A stretch of 64,000 nt of DNA from Phoebastria nigripes. Its lineage: Eukaryota > Chordata > Aves > Procellariiformes > Diomedeidae. Below, piece after piece: positions 1-36,400 of the stretch. The translations under genes were made by a program, and so were the position numbers. The stretch is taken from contig JAYKAV010000955.1 in assembly GCA_035582835.1 (NCBI GenBank), positions 273,771 through 337,770 on the forward strand. The letters are read 5' to 3'. Under the pieces are notes generated by a model that was not told where the DNA came from, ran no database searches, and was given only the letters and a program-made list of their open reading frames with translations. Position 1 is the stretch's first letter. Each line of letters starts with the position of its first letter.

Positions 1-23517
<23,517 letters not shown>

Positions 23518-24012
23518 ATCCATATAGTGGTGCAAGCCACAGGAGCTTCTCTCCCTTATACTTTGTGGACTGGAATCTGCTACTCTGCTAGACAAGACAA
23601 GGTCTTGACCAACTTTATAACATCTAAAGATTAAAGAAATGGACTACCATGTATGGTTGCATCAGCAAATTATATTGGTGTTTATAACTCTGCCCTTCAT
23701 ATTCAGCTGTGCGTTAATTTGAGTCCTAATATTTAAGTTCTGCCAAACTGTCACACTTAACCTCTCCGAACTCATGGCTGATCAGGTGGGTCTCAATAAG
23801 TTTTAATGGCTGGTCAATTTAAAATCCATCTAAGATAGATAGTTTTAATTATATATTATTTTGATGAATGTTCTCCTTGCTGTTACACACTGTTCAAATA
23901 TAATTGTATTCTGAAGACATAAATGTTCTTAAGCCTTTTGCAGAGTTGGAACAGAGGATCATCTTACACTTAGACCTTGCCACCTTTTCTCTTTTTGACC
24001 TTGTTTTGTCCC

Positions 24013-24018
24013 ATTAAA
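24013..24018 (+). terminator. Possible ATTAAA polyadenylation signal for the SELENOO-like gene
   Basis: ATTAAA occurs about 500 bases after the TAG. It is followed 50-110 bases later by GT-rich DNA. Another ATTAAA lies at 23630-23635. No AATAAA appears on the + strand in the first few kb after the stop, so either could serve. This is weak evidence. Confidence 0.25.
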
Positions 24019-24283
24019 CTGCCCAAGAAAGATTTAAAGGAAATTCAATTAAATATGGGGCAAAGATGTCTGTCTTGGGAGTGACTTGCCCCAAACTAAA
24101 TTTTGGTGTCTTTGCTGGTGTCTGGTGCCTATCAAGCCTGGCCCACTGCTCTTTTAAAGTGTATCTTTTGACAGTAGTAGAAAGATTGTTGGTGCATGGA
24201 TATAATGCCTCAGGAAATTTTCACTGGTTGGACGCGGAAAAGGACTTTCTTGGAAGTATCTCACTATGTATGTAGTCAGGTCA

Positions 24284-24305
24284 GTATACCTTTTGTATAC
24301 CTTTT
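24284..24305. repeat. 11-bp tandem duplication
   Basis: Two perfect adjacent copies of GTATACCTTTT, 33 bases before the 33-bp tandem duplication. Confidence 0.85.
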
Positions 24306-24338
24306 GTGACTGTATACAGCCACCTGATGCTGTAAGGG

Positions 24339-24404
24339 ACTAACAAAAATCTTGCAGGAAAAGTATTTAAAACTAACAAAAATCTTGCAGGAAAAGTATT
24401 TAAA
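24339..24404. repeat. 33-bp perfect tandem duplication
   Basis: Two identical adjacent 33-base units, starting ACTAACAAAAATCTTGCAGG and ending TATTTAAA. The perfect identity indicates a recent duplication or length polymorphism. Confidence 0.92.
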
Positions 24405-24872
24405 ATTCAACTGAAGCTGTTACTTAGAAGTCCTTTGAGTAGCAGAGAGACTAGTCTCTAAGTCCTGGGTCCTGTTATTTATCCTTGTTGGATACTCCAA
24501 TTCCACATCACAAAACTTAATGTATAATTAAGCCAAAATTGATACATAAGCATTCAGGTGCAATGTTATGCTAGAAAATTTACAGCAAAATCACTTATCT
24601 GGGGGCTTTGTTACTCCTTGATGTTACCTCGTCTCTTCCCAAATCCAAAATGGATTGGTTTAGAATCTCCAAATTTGAGTGCCACTTGATTCTGAAATAG
24701 AGGTTATTAAGTGGTATAATTAGCATTTCACAAATCTATTTCTAGAAATACAATTAGTGGGGGAAAAAATATATATTATTAGAAATCTTTCAGTGACTAA
24801 AAAAATATTTGAATGCCTTTACTTCTTAACTATAATCAACACAATTATTCAGGATGGTTTCCCCCCAGATAT

Positions 24873-24912
24873 ACAGCTGTTCAAATATAAATACAGTTGT
24901 TCAAATATAAAT
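24873..24912. repeat. 20-bp tandem duplication
   Basis: Two adjacent copies of a unit starting ACAGCTGTTCAAATA. They differ at one base (C/T). Confidence 0.88.
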
Positions 24913-27900
24913 AGTAGTATCATAATGTGAGGAACAATATAGATATTTAATTAGAGTTTTCTGAAAGTCCAGTCTGAAGTTTAAGCAACTTACATAAGTT
25001 CAGCCTGGGTTAACATTCCTCGTGCAGGTAGTAAGTGCTCTTCTGCAACCATCGGGATTAGTATTTGAGCTGGCAACACCTCCCAGTAAAAAGAGTGGGC
25101 TGCTGGGGGTGGTCTGTAGAAGCCCTTCAGCAGTGGGCTGCATTCCCAACCTATTGAAACATTGGCGTTGATGTCTCCTCTCCGATAATTACAAGCAAAA
25201 TAGCATGTTGTTGATGCAATGTGTGAACATCAACATTACCACCTGCAGTGAAACGCACCTAAGTGACAATATGAACGTATTTGTGCCTACAGGGTAAATA
25301 CAGCAGCACTGCAACTTGGGCCCTGGTTTCCAATTAGGTGAAAGCAAAAAACTCTAATTCATGTTGAACGAAACATCTGATAAGTTTCTATCGTGTGGGG
25401 GCCAAACATGGCTGCCTGTACTTCTTTACCTCATGGAATAATTGCATAAATGCAAAGCATTGTTATGCTGCTTCCTTCTTCAAACTGTTTTATAAATGTT
25501 AAATCCTACTAGTAACAGTAGCAAGTGGACCTCTGCTTCACCCACAGTTACAGGTAAAGGCGGCCTCCAGCATCATGATATAAAAACAGAACATCCCAAA
25601 TGGGAGCTGTTTTATAAGCAGTGATTCGTACGTACTGCCCACTGTGTTCATTGTGAGGCTTTTCTCAGGCTCTTGAAAAACATCTGAAAGGATAAGCAAG
25701 TCCTGAAAACTGGTTTCGTATATTCCTCTGCTGCGGAGAGCCTTAGGTCACCTACTTCTCTTCTCCAGGAGTTCATTCATGGACTCAGCCATGTCTTCTT
25801 TCCTTGATTATGTGAAAGCAAATCTCCTCCCATGCAGTTTACATAACCCGTTTTTAGTAATCTTGAGTATTCTCATTTCATAATAGTCAGTATTGACTCT
25901 TAATGGCAATCAAACTGCCTTAGAGTATTCTGCAAGACTGTAAGAATTCATAAGTCTTAATGATACTGAATCTTTTCTGTTCTGTGTGTCTCCTTCAAAC
26001 AGAATATGCATGTTTCCCAGTTACTGTGAGACTGTCAATGATAATCCATAACTAATAGTTCTGTCCTATAGTTTTGCCACATGATGCATTTAAGTTTCTA
26101 CTTTTCCACTCTCAAAGTGCCTGTCAAAGAGTGCGTGAAAAACACATGAAGAATACAGTTATGTCAACACTACCTTTTAACTGTGTTTTGTAAAAGTAGA
26201 GCAATGAGCCCACATCATGCTCAGCATTTTGTACCACCTCCCTTTCCACGTGAAGATTTTAATCATTATGGTTTATTATGACAATGTAAGCATTAATAGT
26301 GTTTCATGATATATTCCCTAAAATCCTTGGCTTCCACCTGCGGTTCCAGAGCTGCCTTTTCCTTCGTGTTACATAAACANAGCAGTGATGCAGAGCAGAC
26401 GGGGAGTAAAAATACTGTGGCTGGTAATCAAACAGGTGTTTGTATCTCTTCCTGTGGCAGAGGACAGTTATGAGGGTCTGCAGTGGTGATCCCCCACGTG
26501 GACTTTTCCACATGACTCTAACTTTTCCAATCCTAAGGACTGATGGAAAAAAGTGAGCGCTTGAAGTAGGTCCTTCTTCCATATCAGTGATGTAAGAGCC
26601 CAAAGAAGACGACAGCTGCTGAGACTGCTTCCATTTGAGGTATGGAGAAAGGTTAAAAATAACATGCTGCAATTTCAGATCTTTTCAGACTAAAATACTG
26701 TAATCTCTAGTAATGTACATACTACCACGATCTACAGGAATAAGGCAATTTCATACGGCAATACGTTAGATAGAGGTGGAAGGATTAATTTCTATTTTTT
26801 TACAAATGCTTTGATTTACAGTCTTGGAAAGGAAGATCTTTTTGTATTTTGCAGCATCTTTTTTGTACCAAACAAAGCCAGATAATTGTGTATCATTAAG
26901 ATGGTAGCTCTGTTCTTTGAATGGAGAGTTTGAATACTTACATTGCAGAAATTCAGTGCAACCATGTACATACACAAAATAGTTAATAGAGGTCTAATCA
27001 TCGCAGCATTTTAATTGATTTCCGGGGTTTTCTGTAGGCTTTGATTCTTTTTGTTTCAAAGAAAGCTCAACTTTTTTTTTCCTGTAAGATCAAGTGCATG
27101 AGTTACGATTGACTGCAGGTGTAAAATGTATAAAATTGAGTTTATTGTGCTGCAACAAAAGAGAAGGGAGGAAATAGGGCAGGAGGCTGAGCGTTCTGGT
27201 GAGAAGAGTGAATGCTAGGAAAGCCACGTGGAAGTCTTAGTGCTTTGTGAATTCAGAGAAACTAGCTTATTGTGCAACATTTTTCTAAGGACATGTTCTG
27301 CTTTATTTTGATGCTGGGTGTATATTTCATAAAGAAAATTCATTTGATTTAAAAGTTTTTGGATAGCAGACAGCTGTTGTCACCTAAGCGTGTCAAAGAT
27401 GTGCACTCTTAATACCTTGTCAGAAAATGACAGCCACCTCTTTACCATTCAATGATTCTGCATAACGCTTACCTCAGTTACCTATGGAAAGCAACTGGGA
27501 AACATTAATCCTTTTTTTTTTAACCCCTAGTTTTAACCCTCCTACTTTTAGCTAGTTAGTATTTTTCCTCCTGCACTTGGAACTAAAGCTTGTACTAAGC
27601 TTATGAGCCTTGCACTGGTCTTGAGAGCATTTCTCAGTTTGGCTGTTTGGAGATGGTAAGATACCTTTTGAATGTTCTAGCATGTCAATTCAAAACTTCT
27701 ATGTAACATTTGTGTTATTGGTGAACATAGTTCTCTTGGTGAGAGCTTTTTGCTCAGTTCACTGAAAGCAAGGGAGCTAGAAGACCAGTAAGAGTTGCAT
27801 GGGCTCTATATGTCTATATTGGTAAGTAAGAGGGCCAGGAACTAGTCCCTTGGCCCATGAACTGGTACCCTAACTGGCCATATCCGCACCACAGGGGATC

Positions 27901-28976
27901 CCTGTACAGGGAGTGAAACCTGCTTTTAAACTTGCCCNTGTCGTCTTCTGGGAATGGTGCCTGGCCTGGGCAGTTCCTTGAATTGCACCTGGGACTGTGC
28001 TTAGGCCCACTTCAGCAGTATGGGTGAGCACTAGGCCAGCGCTCAAGCTTGCATCCTCATCTTCTTTTATTTAGCAGTAGAGACAGGTGCACAAGCTCTA
28101 GCATCTTGCTAGCAATGCTAGCTCCTCAACCATAGGCTGCAGAGCGAAGAAATGGTTAACAGCAGTCGTAAGACATCCCCCCATCCCCATATCCCTGATG
28201 TAAGCTTTACTTACTCTTCCAACGCTGACACTGCTGACAAACCAAAGAAAGGAAGGAGGAAATGCGGAGTGGCTGTCCCATGGCTATACCTGAGTAACTC
28301 TGGGGATGGGCACGATTACTGCAGGAAAAACGTCCCTTAGTTTCAGCTTGTCTCAACTGAAACCAGATTAAGTTGTGGGATGTCACATAAACTTTTTTCA
28401 GTGACTCATCTGGCACCTCCCTGGCTGAAGCATCCCTGTCCTGAAACACCTTCTGTGCATCCCCAAGTTCCTCGTGTCCATCACCACCCTCCGCGCTGGC
28501 TCCTTCTGAGAGCCTGTCCTTTCTCTCCCACTGCTTTGACCAGGTACTGCCCACTCCTCCTAGTGCTAACACAGGCACGCTTTGCCTTGCATTGCTCCAA
28601 CTTGTCAGGGGTCTGGCCCCCTGATACTGAGTGTTCATGGCTTGTGCTTTATCGTAGCAAAGTCGTGGTCTTTGCTGTCTTGTGGAGGAATACGCTCATG
28701 CAGCCACTGAAATGTGCAAATATAGTAGGAACCATCTGAACAAATGAGAGAGGGGCCAGCCAGCACTGCTGTCCGTACTCGTATAAAATACAGAAATATA
28801 TTATTTATGGAATCTTAGAAGATCGTGTGCATGAGAAGAGACCAAGACTGAAAGAAATAAAGAATTTAGAAGGTAGAGGCAAAAACTCTTTAAAATATTT
28901 GAAGTGGTACCAATTGCCAGTAAAATGCCTGTTCATTAACTGTGACACTTTGTGCAGATATAAAATAGAAGCTATT

Positions 28977-28982
28977 TTTATT
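28977..28982 (-). terminator. APBB1IP: Candidate AATAAA polyadenylation signal of APBB1IP (distal)
   Basis: AATAAA on the - strand in the context CAAATAAAAATAGC, about 915 bases after the stop codon. It is an alternative to the nearer signal at 29428-29433. Confidence 0.35.
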
Positions 28983-29895
28983 TGAGAACTAATAATGAAT
29001 GCTGCCTAAATGAACAATGGAGAATTAAAATGGAGAACAAATGAAAAAACCACATAGGAGGAGACATTCATATCAAGATAATTACAAAGTCTTTCAGAAG
29101 ACAGACTATTTCTAGGTACAGTTTGAAGACAAATGTTAACCAACAGAAAAAAAAATCCCTGCTTACCAAGGGAGGCACACAACATTCTGAAATGAATTTT
29201 TTTTTTCTCTAAGATTAACCAAATAAATGAGATTTAAAGGCAGCAACTGTGAGTATGGCAGGTATGACTGGAGTTGCATATGGAAACAGGAGTGTATAAC
29301 ATTTGGGGTGACACTGTCTGGAAATGGCCCTGGTCCTGCCTTGCATCTCAGAATAATCTAGCTGAGGTTTTACTTTTTAAGACAGGGTAGTTTTGGGGGA
29401 GGAAAAAAAAAAAAAAAAAAGGGTCCTTTTATTAAAAAAACCCCCACAATTTGGGGTTTTCTGATAAAGAACCTTTAAGGGGAATTCTGTGAAAAGGGAT
29501 CTTCCCACTTCTCAAAATTCACACGAGAACACTTCTAATTTTTCCTTCAGCTCCAATTCTACTAGAAAGGCAGCCACAGAAGATGCATTTCACTCGCTGG
29601 CTGGCTCTGCGAGTGCTGCTCCACCATCCCTGGCTGTCCTGATGGAGTGAAGCAAGACTCTACAGCCAATTTCTTACCTCAGCCTGGTGCTGGAATGGTA
29701 GTTAATGGGGGGTGGGGGAAGGAAGGAGCAGGTTGTAGAGACAGCGTGGGGGACAGAGGGCACCCCATCTTACTCCTTGGAGCCCTCAGGAGGAACTCTG
29801 AAGGAGAATTCCTCCTGGTGGGGCCTGATACAGCACGACCTTCCATGATGCCTCACAAAANCAGCTATGGCTTGAAGTCCACCTGCTCCCAGAGT
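28983..29895 (-). other. APBB1IP: APBB1IP 3' UTR (to either polyadenylation signal)
   Basis: Sequence downstream of the APBB1IP stop on the - strand. It contains an 18-base A run on + (29403-29420) and one N (29861). There is no other gene. Confidence 0.5.
29428..29433 (-). terminator. APBB1IP: Candidate AATAAA polyadenylation signal of APBB1IP (proximal)
   Basis: AATAAA on the - strand, about 465 bases after the APBB1IP stop codon. A long T tract on the same strand follows (the A run at 29403-29420 on +). The distance is reasonable for a 3' UTR. Confidence 0.5.
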
Positions 29896-30423
29896 TCAGG
29901 AGCTGCTGCCCCTTTTCTTCTCAAGAGCTTTCATTAGGTCAGACATGAAATCTGCTTGCCTGCCTCCACCCCCAATCGGAGGTGGCCCAGCTGACTGTGG
30001 CTCTCCAGCTTGTCCTGTGTTTTCTAGCCTTTTTGAAGGAAGTGGCACAGGTTTCTTTGTCGGAGGTGGTGGCTTACTGGAGACAGGTGGAGGTGGAGGG
30101 GGTAATGGCAGGTCTCCATTACCGCTGCTGGAGGCTGGTGGTGGTGGAGGCACAAAATCAGGAGGAGATTCACAGAAATCAGATGGTGGTGGTGGAAAAT
30201 CAATCTTCAATGTAGGTGGCGGTGCTGGAAAGCTGTCTGGATCTGTTAGGAAAACGCCGCTGTCTCGTTTGACTTTGGAGGGTAGAATTGGTGAAACAGA
30301 AATAGCAGATGAACGCCTTTCAGGTGGAGGAGGAGGCTGCAGTGAGTTCCTCTTACTCTGGTATTTCTGTGGCCTCATCACTGACTGTGCCAGGCCAGGC
30401 GTACTGACGATATTTGACTTAGC
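29896..30423 (-). CDS. APBB1IP: APBB1IP last coding exon, proline-rich tail
   Basis: The exon has 175 codons plus TGA, starting after a ttctgcttattaaag acceptor. It holds one canonical FPPPP motif (30175-30201), DFVPPPPP, runs of seven prolines, [14 protein letters not shown] (SH3-type), and the conserved end [15 protein letters not shown]. Proline repeats make the opposite strand spuriously open, giving Gly-rich frames there. Confidence 0.96.
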   Translation of the reverse strand, partial: AKSNIVSTPGLAQSVMRPQKYQSKRNSLQPPPPPERRSSAISVSPILPSKVKRDSGVFLTDPDSFPAPPPTLKIDFPPPPSDFCESPPDFVPPPPPASSSGNGDLPLPPPPPPVSSKPPPPTKKPVPLPSKRLENTGQAGEPQSAGPPPIGGGGRQADFMSDLMKALEKKRGSSS

Positions 30424-33400
30424 CTTTAATAAGCAGAAGGAATAAAAGGACAAGACACAGTCAATGCATGTGTAAACTAATGCGACTGCCTAAGAACAGT
30501 GAAAAGATGTGAAAATATATGAGAAGAGTGCAGTAGACAGACAGTGAAATGAAGTAGAGTACATTTTGCCTGAAGAGTGCAAATAGTATTTTGTTTTCTT
30601 CCTGGAGCTGCCCACAGAGCTTTGACAGTAGAAACCTCTCTGTTGACAGCATTCATAGTGCTTCTTCGAGTGCTGTCCTCAGAAAATGAGTGCTTTTAAA
30701 ATTTCAAAGAATTGCAGTTAGTAAGACATACAAAGATACTTTCTTGATGTTCCACCCTGCTGTTCATTCCCTGAGAACATGAAGACTTAAAAAAAAAAAT
30801 CTGTGCCGTGTTTTTACATCCAAAAATACGGAGCAAGATTTGAGAACATAAAAAGCAGATGTAGTTTTGGCTCTCGTCCCCATTGTATCTCCATCCATCT
30901 CCCATTCTAGCTGTGACTGCTGGATCTCTGGATAAAGCTAAAATAATGAAGTCACCTATCTCTGCCAATCTCATTAGACACAACAGCAGTGAACCGGGAA
31001 GAAGGTGGAGAGATTTGGGAATTTAAAGTTTGTGTGTCTGGATTCACCGTCCCCAGCACTCTGCAGCATGATGTGACATGCATTCACCTGCAGGGTAGTG
31101 CACTGGGCCCCCTCTGCGTGGGAGGGAGAGCACCGCAAAGCACTGTGAAGAGAGGCACTTGGGAAAGCTATCTGTCACGATTCTGTGCAGTGCACAGCAG
31201 GGGAAAGATACTCCACCAGTGACCTGGCAAGGGCCACTGATAAGCCTGGGGAAGGGTGTCTTCTGCCTGCTGGGCAAGGCACATGCACACGCCTCCTCCA
31301 CTTCCGAATCAATAGTGTGACAAACAGGTCCTTGAAGCCACTAAGTTCTAGCCATGTTTGCAAGGTCATGAGACGTTCAAACCCTCTGACAACTTTTTTG
31401 AAGGAAAAATGAATCAAAGCATCCATCATACAAGTTAAAAAATGTAGGATAGTTCATTATGGAGATGTTTATTTTGACAAAATTTTAGGTGGCTTTTCTT
31501 TTAAATTGTGTTTGCTAAGTCAACACTCTGAAGATAAATAAAGTCCATTTGGTGACATCTGAATATAATTTGCTCTTCCTTTTTTTTTTTCAGATAGCAA
31601 CTGGTAGCTGTTGACAATTGCTACACATACATGCTATCTATTCTTGTAAACCTGTGGAGAAGTCTGCTGTCCTGAAAACAAAGCTTTGTAACCCATTCAT
31701 TTCTAGTTATGCTAATTTATCAGTTTAGATCCAGCTAGCTTAGTGCTCTAACTGTAGCACAGTGCACCCTGAAAGACTTCAGCTTGATCCTTTGGTCCCA
31801 GGCTTGTAGAAGCTGTGAGATGAAGAAGGCAACCTGTTTGCTGCTGCTAGAGAAAAGTGCTCTGCAACCCTGCAGTCAGCAGTACTAATTCTGCATTAGC
31901 TAAGTATAACATGCTTGCCTTCTCTTCCTCACTCTCCTTGCCTACAAAGATGTAAGTAAACAACACACAGGAGGAGGGAACCACTGGCTGAGTTCTGAGA
32001 ACGTGATCTATTCCAGAGGAAGTGAGGTTCAGAATAGAGAAACGGATCTTTTTAAAGGAGGAACTCAAAGACAAAAACAAGAAGTGTAGGACATGTAATG
32101 CAGGTGACAGAAAAATCCTAGGAATTTCATTTCACTTGTCCTGTGCACTTTATGCATGATGGAGGGATTGAATAATGAGCTGCAAACAAACGCAAGGGTT
32201 TTTTTCTGTAGGATGTTTTTGAAGCCCTCATACTTTACCCTACTGATATTTTTACAGCCAGAGATGGAGCAAGTAGACAAAATTCGAAGCTTAACCAAGG
32301 AATGCATTTAGAGCCTAATGAGAACATGTAATGTTTTCCCTTACTTCTTCACACTTTCTCCTTTCTTACACACTCATCTTCAGCTCTGCACAGTGTTCCC
32401 TGCGGAAAACACTACTGTATCCTTTGTGTTACTAAGGCAAGACCTGTTTTCTGGCAGAGACAGAAAACGGCACCGAGGTTCTGGCAGCACAGACCCTTTG
32501 AGGCTGTCCCAATAGGCACATTCCTATTTCTGCTATGTGAACTCACACCTATTTGTTCTGGAGAATGAAAAGTGGCGGATGGCTGTGCCTTCAGCTCCCA
32601 TCGGTGGCTCCTTGCTTCTGTGCAACGGGCATGCTGTTTGCAGTGTGTAAAGCATGAGGAGGGGCAGCAAGGAACCAGCCACTTTGCCCAGGAGCCAAAT
32701 TCTTGTCACAGCAGTACACTGGCACTTTGAGGGGGGAAGACAGCAGGTGGAGAAAAACAAACTTGGAGAACTGGTTCACAGGTAACATTTAACTACTGCA
32801 CTGCTAGTAACTGCTGAACTGTACCTCTGATGTATCCACTTTCTTCTGAGTCTCTGGAAATTCTGCACTGGAACGATGAACAATATGGGGAATCTGTCCA
32901 TTTGCCTGAACAGCACCTGTGACAAGGAGAGGAGACAGAGGGAAGAGAGTGTTACATTTTTGTGATATTAACCAGATTAGGGAATAGCAAACCAAGAATA
33001 AGGCTATAAAAACATCTTTATAACTTCCACCAAGGAACCACTTGTTTTATTCATAATTCAGTAAAATCCACGAGGATGTCTGTTTTCTACTTCAGCTCAT
33101 TACATAAGGAAAATAAACATAATCCCTTACATTAGAACTAATACCTGTCCACATGCCTCCATGGTTGTAGCTGACAATCCTACAGGAAGTGCAAGTGGCA
33201 GAATTATGAGACATATGACAGAAATTATCAGAGTGTGTAAAGGTGGTGACAAATGAAAAGCTTTTTCTTCTGACTGTTGTAAATGGTGATTACAGAAGGG
33301 GACCGTTAAGGTTGACATGGGAATAGAGATGGGGAGCTGGCTTTGGAAGGGGAGCTAAGCAGAAATCAAACTGGCATAGTTAAGCCTACCCTCTGGCCTC

Positions 33401-36400
33401 CTGTTGTTAAATACCTATCTTTCATAACAGCATTTTGAAGCTTGTAGTGTGCTGTAGTATTACTACATTCTCAGTTTTTATTGCATTTTTTTTCCTTTAC
33501 TTTAGCCTAAAGACTAAATCGCCATAGTTTCATATCAATAACAGTCATTAGAGGTGAAGGTTTGAAATCCTACAGAGGGGCTGATCCATTTTCTTCAGTA
33601 AATGAGCTAACAGCTCTGAAACTTCTCCCCCATCTGGAATCACGGAAGATTTGTGAACCTCACTGTATTCTCAGATTAGTGAAGATCTGCTAGCTGGCCA
33701 AGTTAAAGCTCTGCAAAACGTTTGCCCACCATTATTGTGTTTGTAAGGCATATACATAAATAACCCAGTACTGTCAAATGGAGTGAATGAATGTGAGACC
33801 AAAGGACAAATTTGTGGGTTTAATTAGGAAAAAAAGCCCCAGCCCCTGTATAGCCTGATGAGGATTAAATAAACTCTCCAGTTTAGTCTAGGATTTTTAG
33901 AAGCTGTACATGTCAAAGCAGTAGATAGTGTTTGATACCTACATCATACATTTGTAAACCTTAATGACTGCCTTAGCTCTATTATAATTTACAGTTCTGA
34001 GATCCAGTAAAGTTCCACTCATGTACTTCTTGAATGCTAGTGAACACTTAGCTGTCTACAGTATAAGTCTAAGCACAATGCTGGTTTTAATCTTAACATG
34101 TACTTTTCTGATTAGCAAAGAGATTCCATGAAGATGACAAAAACCAGAATAAATTATTTTTATTGCCATGCCTGCAAATCACACAATTGCAGACAAACTC
34201 TGCAGTGTACTGAATATACTAGGGCTATTTAGACTTCAAGGGATGACAGAAGATGGTCTGAAGTCCTTGTGTTTTATGCCTGTGCCTGCATGTCGTTCAG
34301 CACATTCAATCCAAAGTACCGTTTTGATCATTCAAACGACAGTCTGTGTTTGTTGAAGGACTAACACGGAAGTTCAATAAAGAGATAAAACCAGTCTTGT
34401 GGCTTTAAGTGCTCAGTGGAGAGAGATGTAAATCCCTGGGTTCTGTGGCCATGCCCTCAAGTGGAGCAAGTTACTGTCTCTCCTCACTTCGTCTGCTGTC
34501 CATAGCAGAGCAGGAGTTTGGGCTTCACACTGCTCAAAGACGTTGCTGCCCTCAGTCATGCTGAGATTAACTAAGAGAGCAGAGAGAGATCCACTCTATA
34601 CAGTGCAAGGTATAGCAGTCTACTTGGCAAATATGATATACCAGAAAGTTGGGACATGGCTAAATAGTAATTTGTTTCTTCTTCTGTTAATGGATTTCAT
34701 AAACTATGCAAGACTTGAAAGCAACATTTAATACATCAACTCCTGCCACATACCTGCACATATGCTATACACAAAGTCAGGCAGCTAAAGGACCCCCAGT
34801 CAATCCAATATGTGAGTTCATGCATTCTATTCTCAAGATTTATTTTTAATTTAAATGTTACAGTATTCTTTGCAAGTCAATTTCTCCAAAATTTTATGTT
34901 AAATTATTATTTGTTTTAAGCAAAAGTAGTCCAAGTATAATGCAAAATATAGATACCCAAAATATATAATGCAAAATATTGAACCTTGTAGTGATACAGA
35001 ACATCTGAATAAAGCAACATCCTTCATCTTTCAAACATCATGATATTGTGCTGGCACACAACATACACTGTTTTTTTAGTGTCTAAAGACACACATAGTG
35101 AGGCAGAGAGGCAAACAACGTATTTTGCGTGAGATGCGCCTGGCACTTGGGATACTTCAGAACCACGGACTATACAGTTTGGGGTATACATGAACACACA
35201 AATGTGGGCTACAGCAGCGTGACCAGCGAATACAGGCTACATGAGATGCGAGAACAGAAGTTCCACCTGCCTTCCTGAGTGGCTTTTGGCAGCTTTTGGC
35301 TGCCACTGAAGTTAACAGAGCACAGCCCCCTGCTAAGCTCACACAGGACTGTAGTTTTCTATAGCAGATTTTAGCCTATACTGAAATCAGCCCATACAAA
35401 TGGCTATACAGTCATTTGAAAACAGAACAGAAGAAAACATGCTTTGTTCCATTTCCAAAACATGAGTCAACAACTGCTCACAGTCAGGCAGTTCAGGTTA
35501 TAGTATTATAGTCGGGCCCCAGGTTTTATACAGGGCAGTAATGATAACTATAAGACAGCAGGAATCACAGTGACTTGCCTCAATTAGAACGGTAATGATC
35601 CTTCAGAGATATTTCCATAGAGACAACATACATGACTAAAATATTTCCAGGCTACTTAACCATTTAATAGGATCCATTAGTTAAGATTAACAGTACATTT
35701 TATGATCACATGCAGTGTTCCTGGATTCTAGTCAGGCGCTGAAGTTATACAGATGTATATATACTTTATAAGGCCTTGATCCTGCCCATATCCAGTACAG
35801 ACTGCAGCACCAGCATGGAGCCCCACTGGCCAGCCACCTCTCTACTGCCATCAACACCAGAACACAAAATGCTCCATGACTGTCCCATCCACCATCGCTA
35901 AAGTACCACCCCTGCCCCAACCATCAGAAAACCCTCTGACCTCGAAACAGTCTGATACTGGGGCTCCCCACCCCAAATGTGCATTTATTACCATGATTTG
36001 ACTCCAAGGAGTGGTAGAAAGACAACCCTCTTCTCGCATGTACTGAGAAAAGGCAAACTGAAGCCTTGGAAAGGTGTTTGGAGGATTTTGAGCTGTCTAC
36101 GTGAGAAGTCAGAATATTAACTGCCAACACTGATTTTGACTTTGCCTGTCTTATGGCAGTAAGTACTTGGCCAGCATGACCTTCCTAATAAATAAAGCAT
36201 ATTTTAAGCATGTAAACTAAAAACATTCATGCAAGTTACAGCTAATATCATACACTGTTGTATCTGTACAATGATAAAATAGGTAACAGCAGTATGATGA
36301 AGCTACTGGAAAAGTAAAGTTAGAAAATAACCCAATCCTTTCTTCCTCTGCATCCTTCTCCTAACACCCACATTGTTATCATGCAAATGAGTGAAAGGCT

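Larger units (their letters stand above)
23518..28976. other. SELENOO-like 3' UTR and intergenic DNA
   Basis: This follows the + strand gene and precedes the 3' end of the convergent APBB1IP gene. Short tandem duplications occur at 24284-24305, 24339-24404 and 24873-24912. The part at 27.9-28.7 kb is more GC-rich, and open frames there (up to 143 codons on -) show no recognisable protein features. I found no confident SECIS, promoter or transposon. Confidence 0.6.

Noticed and set aside
25575..25625. Possible SECIS: ATGA, an 11-base arm, AA, a small CCCA/TGGG helix, the returning arm CTGTTTTATA, then TGAT.
   Set aside because: The long stem and AA-containing apical loop look right, but five unpaired bases separate the 3' arm from TGAT, so the tandem G-A quartet cannot stack on the helix. 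It is also 2.1 kb from the stop. A covariance search is needed before calling it.
26304..26672. 122-codon - strand frame in the intergenic region
   Set aside because: It contains an N, has no recognisable motif and overlaps another unrelated frame. Treated as chance.
28207..28739. Overlapping 143-codon (-) and 119-codon (+) open frames in a GC-richer patch
   Set aside because: No domain, splice context or family resemblance. Both strands open together, as expected for chance in GC-rich DNA with few stop codons.
29945..30445. 166-codon Gly-rich open frame on +
   Set aside because: It is the antisense shadow of the proline-rich APBB1IP last exon, since CCN codons read as GGN on the other strand.
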